Origin: an uncultured Lachnospiraceae bacterium
GTDB taxonomy: Bacteria; Bacillota; Clostridia; Lachnospirales; Lachnospiraceae
Length of the DNA stretch: 7,083 nucleotides
Direction of reading: 5' to 3'
Assembly (NCBI GenBank): GCA_947594085.1
Contig: CANQEB010000122.1
Coordinates: 1 to 7,083 of the forward strand
Shown: in pieces, positions 5,555 to 7,083 of the stretch
Numbering within the stretch: position 1 is the stretch's first letter
Layout: the number at the start of each line of letters is the position of its first letter
Translations under genes and position numbers: made by a program
Notes under the pieces: model-generated
The model's database searches: none
The model's input: only the letters and a program-made list of their open reading frames with translations
What the model was told of the DNA's origin: nothing

Positions 5555-6268
5555 ATGTGGAAAGCAATCAAACGACAGATTTATGTGCAGAGGAAAATCT
5601 TTGCCGAGATCGCAGGGGGCATGCTTGGGGTTTGGCTGTTCGGGGCCGCGGCGCTTGCGATTGCGATGCATTTTATAGAAGAAAAGGTCTATTTTCCACT
5701 CGGGACATGCTGCGCGCTCATAGCGCTGGGAGTGGCGATGCTGTTTTTCTCGTTTGCGGAAGTGGTCGTCTATTTCGATGTTGAGCTGTCGATGAGCTCG
5801 ACGCGGAAAGCATTCTTTGTATCGCACTTGGTATTGTGGCTGCTTGCGATAGCGGAGGTTTTTGTGCTGACAGTATTGTTGTATAAGGTGGAGGAAACAC
5901 TGAATCGAGTACAGCGTGCGGGCGGCAAGACGATACAACTGCTGCCGTATCTGCTTCGGATCGGGATCCCGGTCGTCGTGCTGCTGGTGATCGTGGCAGG
6001 TCTTGTCGGCGCAATCTTCCTGCGCTTCGGCAAGCCTGTCCTCGCGGTGACCTGGATCGTGTGGATGTTCCTGTGCATCGGTGTCCCGCGGATCCACGAC
6101 GCGGCGGAGGAAGCCCCGCATTCCCTCTGGGGCAGAATCGGGAATGCGATCGGGCGGCTGATCGGCGGTATCCCAGGTTATCTGCAGTGGATCCTGTTCG
6201 CGGCGGTTTGCGCAGCGGGAATCGCAGGGACCTGGGGGATCCTGCGGAAGCAGCAGGCGAGCGTATAA
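5555..6268 (+). CDS. ABC transporter membrane protein, second of a paralogous pair
   Basis: A 237-aa integral membrane protein, exactly the length of the preceding gene product, with about six hydrophobic stretches (roughly 18-40, 46-70, 87-110, 134-156, 162-178 and 208-230). The motif SMSSTRKAF (79-87) corresponds to SMGSTRKEI in its partner. A polar segment, PRIHDAAEEAPHSLWGR (178-194), lies before the last helix. The ATG at 5555 was chosen because AAGGAG lies 8 bases upstream; an in-frame ATG at 5513 would overlap the previous gene by 20 bases and add 14 non-hydrophobic residues. The 22-bp gap to the previous stop indicates the same transcript. It should pair with the first permease to form an exporter or resistance pump. 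The last 22 bp of the gene are duplicated 63 bp further on. Confidence 0.88.
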   Translation: MWKAIKRQIYVQRKIFAEIAGGMLGVWLFGAAALAIAMHFIEEKVYFPLGTCCALIALGVAMLFFSFAEVVVYFDVELSMSSTRKAFFVSHLVLWLLAIAEVFVLTVLLYKVEETLNRVQRAGGKTIQLLPYLLRIGIPVVVLLVIVAGLVGAIFLRFGKPVLAVTWIVWMFLCIGVPRIHDAAEEAPHSLWGRIGNAIGRLIGGIPGYLQWILFAAVCAAGIAGTWGILRKQQASV

Positions 6269-6352
6269 GTCAACTTTACATTGCAGAGCCTCGATTGCGC
6301 ACCGCCGCCGAAGCAGCAGGTGAGCGTATAATGAGTTGCAAATCCTACATTG
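6247..6352 (+). repeat. Duplicated 3' end of the second permease gene
   Basis: The sequence from 6247 to 6268, including the TAA stop, recurs at 6310-6331 with one difference in 22 bases (GGCGAGCG versus GGTGAGCG). A further shared TACATTG (6277-6283 and 6346-6352) suggests the duplicated unit was longer and has gained 6 bases. The second copy lies outside any called gene and abuts the promoter-like region of the next gene. Confidence 0.8.
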
Positions 6353-6482
6353 ACGTTGTATTATAATAACGAATGCCGGAAAGGCGCGCCCCGGGAATAC
6401 GGGCGGCCGCCTGTGCATGGTAATTACAAGAAAAACATGCGCGGGGACAAGGATAATACGGCGGCAGGAAGGGAGTGCTAAT
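6269..6482 (+). other. Intergenic region between the ABC cassette and the leucine-rich-repeat gene
   Basis: No gene is seen here. It holds the duplicated permease tail, a perfect TATAAT (6362-6367) and, at 6383-6410, a very G+C-rich block with the palindromes GGCGCGCC and GGCGGCCGCC. CGCCC and GGGCG around GGGAATAC can form a small hairpin. No hairpin with a U-run was found for ending the ABC transcript, so partial read-through into the next gene is possible. Confidence 0.55.
6336..6367 (+). promoter_or_regulatory. Possible promoter of the leucine-rich-repeat gene
   Basis: A consensus -10 TATAAT at 6362-6367 has no good -35 at 17 bases (CAAATC, 6339-6344); TTGCAA at 6336-6341 gives a long 20-base spacer. 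Transcription would start near 6374, with a leader of about 110 bases that includes the G+C-rich block. Confidence 0.4.
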
Positions 6483-7083
6483 ATGGGGCGTGTGATTGAC
6501 CGTGATCAGGCAAAGATGCTTTCGGGCGATGTGGTGATTCCGGATACCATAGATGAGATTCCGACAGAGCTGTTCTGTCAAAACCAGGGAATCACATCCG
6601 TTACCATCCCGGGAACAGTGAAAAAGATCGGCTTCAGGGCGTTTGTAGATTGCGGGAACCTGGAGAAGGCCGTCCTCGGGGAAGGTCTTGAGAGGATCGA
6701 AAAAATGGCGTTTGTAGATTGCGGGCTGCGCGAGATAACGATCCCGTATTCGGTTCGGGAGATCGAAGGGTCTGCATTCTTCTATTGCGAACAGCTGGAG
6801 ACGGTTACGATACAGAATCCGGGGACAAGAGTCGAGACAAGCGCGTTTTTCGAGTGCAAAAAAATAAAGAAGATCAATTATGGGGATCAGGCGGCGTCGG
6901 ATCAGATCTTTCACATGATGGGACAGCCGTTTCTGGAGCAGCATCTGGAGGACGCTGCAAATCTGGGGCACAGAGCCGATCCCGAGTTCGGGCGTCTGAG
7001 AGACGGCTGCCCGCAGGGAGAAGCGGCCGCGATGGCCGCGATGGCGGACTGGTTCGGGCAATGGGCGCAGAAGCCGGACGCTT
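6483..7083 (+). CDS. BspA-like (LRR_5 type) leucine-rich-repeat protein, 5' part only
   Basis: The reading frame is open from the ATG at 6483 to the window end, giving 200 residues without a stop. AGGAAGGGAG lies 7 bases before the start. Residues ~15-135 contain leucine-rich repeats of about 23 residues in the Treponema pallidum/BspA style: ITSVTIPGTVKKIGFRAFVDC, LEKAVLGEGLERIEKMAFVDC, LREITIPYSVREIEGSAFFYC and LETVTIQNPGTRVETSAFFEC, given here in the visible order with their I-P and AF..C hallmarks. Such domains bind proteins. From about 165 the sequence changes to helical DPEFGRLRDGCPQGEAAAMAAMADWF, which resembles the start of a Sel1/TPR-like repeat. No signal peptide or membrane anchor is visible at the N-terminus, so a cytoplasmic protein is likely. 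The real function and C-terminus are unknown. A 238-aa frame on the opposite strand is a shadow of this gene. Confidence 0.82.
   Translation, partial: MGRVIDRDQAKMLSGDVVIPDTIDEIPTELFCQNQGITSVTIPGTVKKIGFRAFVDCGNLEKAVLGEGLERIEKMAFVDCGLREITIPYSVREIEGSAFFYCEQLETVTIQNPGTRVETSAFFECKKIKKINYGDQAASDQIFHMMGQPFLEQHLEDAANLGHRADPEFGRLRDGCPQGEAAAMAAMADWFGQWAQKPDA

Noticed and set aside
6383..6410. Adjacent AscI, XmaI/SmaI and NotI sites suggesting an engineered polylinker
   Set aside because: No vector, marker or other synthetic sequence surrounds them, and another NotI site occurs naturally inside the G+C-rich coding sequence at 7023. Chance in G+C-rich DNA is the simpler explanation.
5504..6418. 304-aa open frame on the - strand
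   Set aside because: It lies opposite the second permease gene, is full of Arg, His, Gln and Pro as expected of an antisense shadow, and lacks a ribosome binding site.
6345..7061. 238-aa open frame on the - strand
   Set aside because: It is antisense to the leucine-rich-repeat gene, which has a good ribosome binding site and recognisable repeats; the - frame has no recognisable domain.

Overview
The window looks like chromosomal DNA from a Clostridia-type Firmicute, most plausibly Lachnospiraceae. The reasons are a moderately G+C-rich composition, strong AGGAGG-type ribosome binding sites, housekeeping TTGACA promoters, a YtrA-type GntR/ABC cassette and a BspA-like leucine-rich-repeat protein. 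This assignment is inferred from gene style, not from any database comparison.

Left part (1-3190), carbohydrate use: the window opens in the last 31 codons of a MalG-type sugar ABC transporter permease on the + strand. A long G+C-rich hairpin (150-223) separates it from a convergent GH13 alpha-glucosidase (265-1941, -). Upstream of the glucosidase on the same strand lies an AraC-family regulator (2037-2972, -). The 95-bp gap between regulator and glucosidase holds two direct-repeat half-sites exactly 21 bp apart, next to a weak promoter, as expected for an AraC-activated gene. The regulator has its own TTGACA-N17 promoter at 3099-3127. A simple model is that the transporter imports an alpha-glucoside, the glucosidase hydrolyses it in the cytoplasm, and the AraC protein senses the sugar.

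Middle part (3191-6268), an ABC export or resistance cassette on the + strand: a 121-aa YtrA-type GntR repressor, an ABC ATPase and two related six-helix permeases, both 237 aa long. The promoter carries an imperfect 22-bp palindrome over its -10 box, so the cassette is probably repressed by its first gene product. The substrate is unknown; comparable cassettes are often linked to cell-envelope stress or antimicrobial peptides. Two local duplications stand out. A unit of about 49 bp, beginning inside the last codons of the gntR gene, is repeated three times between gntR and the ATPase gene. The last 22 bp of the second permease gene, stop codon included, are repeated 63 bp downstream.

Right part (6269-7083): a G+C-rich leader with a TATAAT box precedes the start of a protein with 23-residue BspA/LRR_5-type leucine-rich repeats and no signal peptide. 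It continues into a helical, Sel1-like stretch and runs off the window. I saw no RNA genes, insertion sequences, CRISPR arrays or phage genes.
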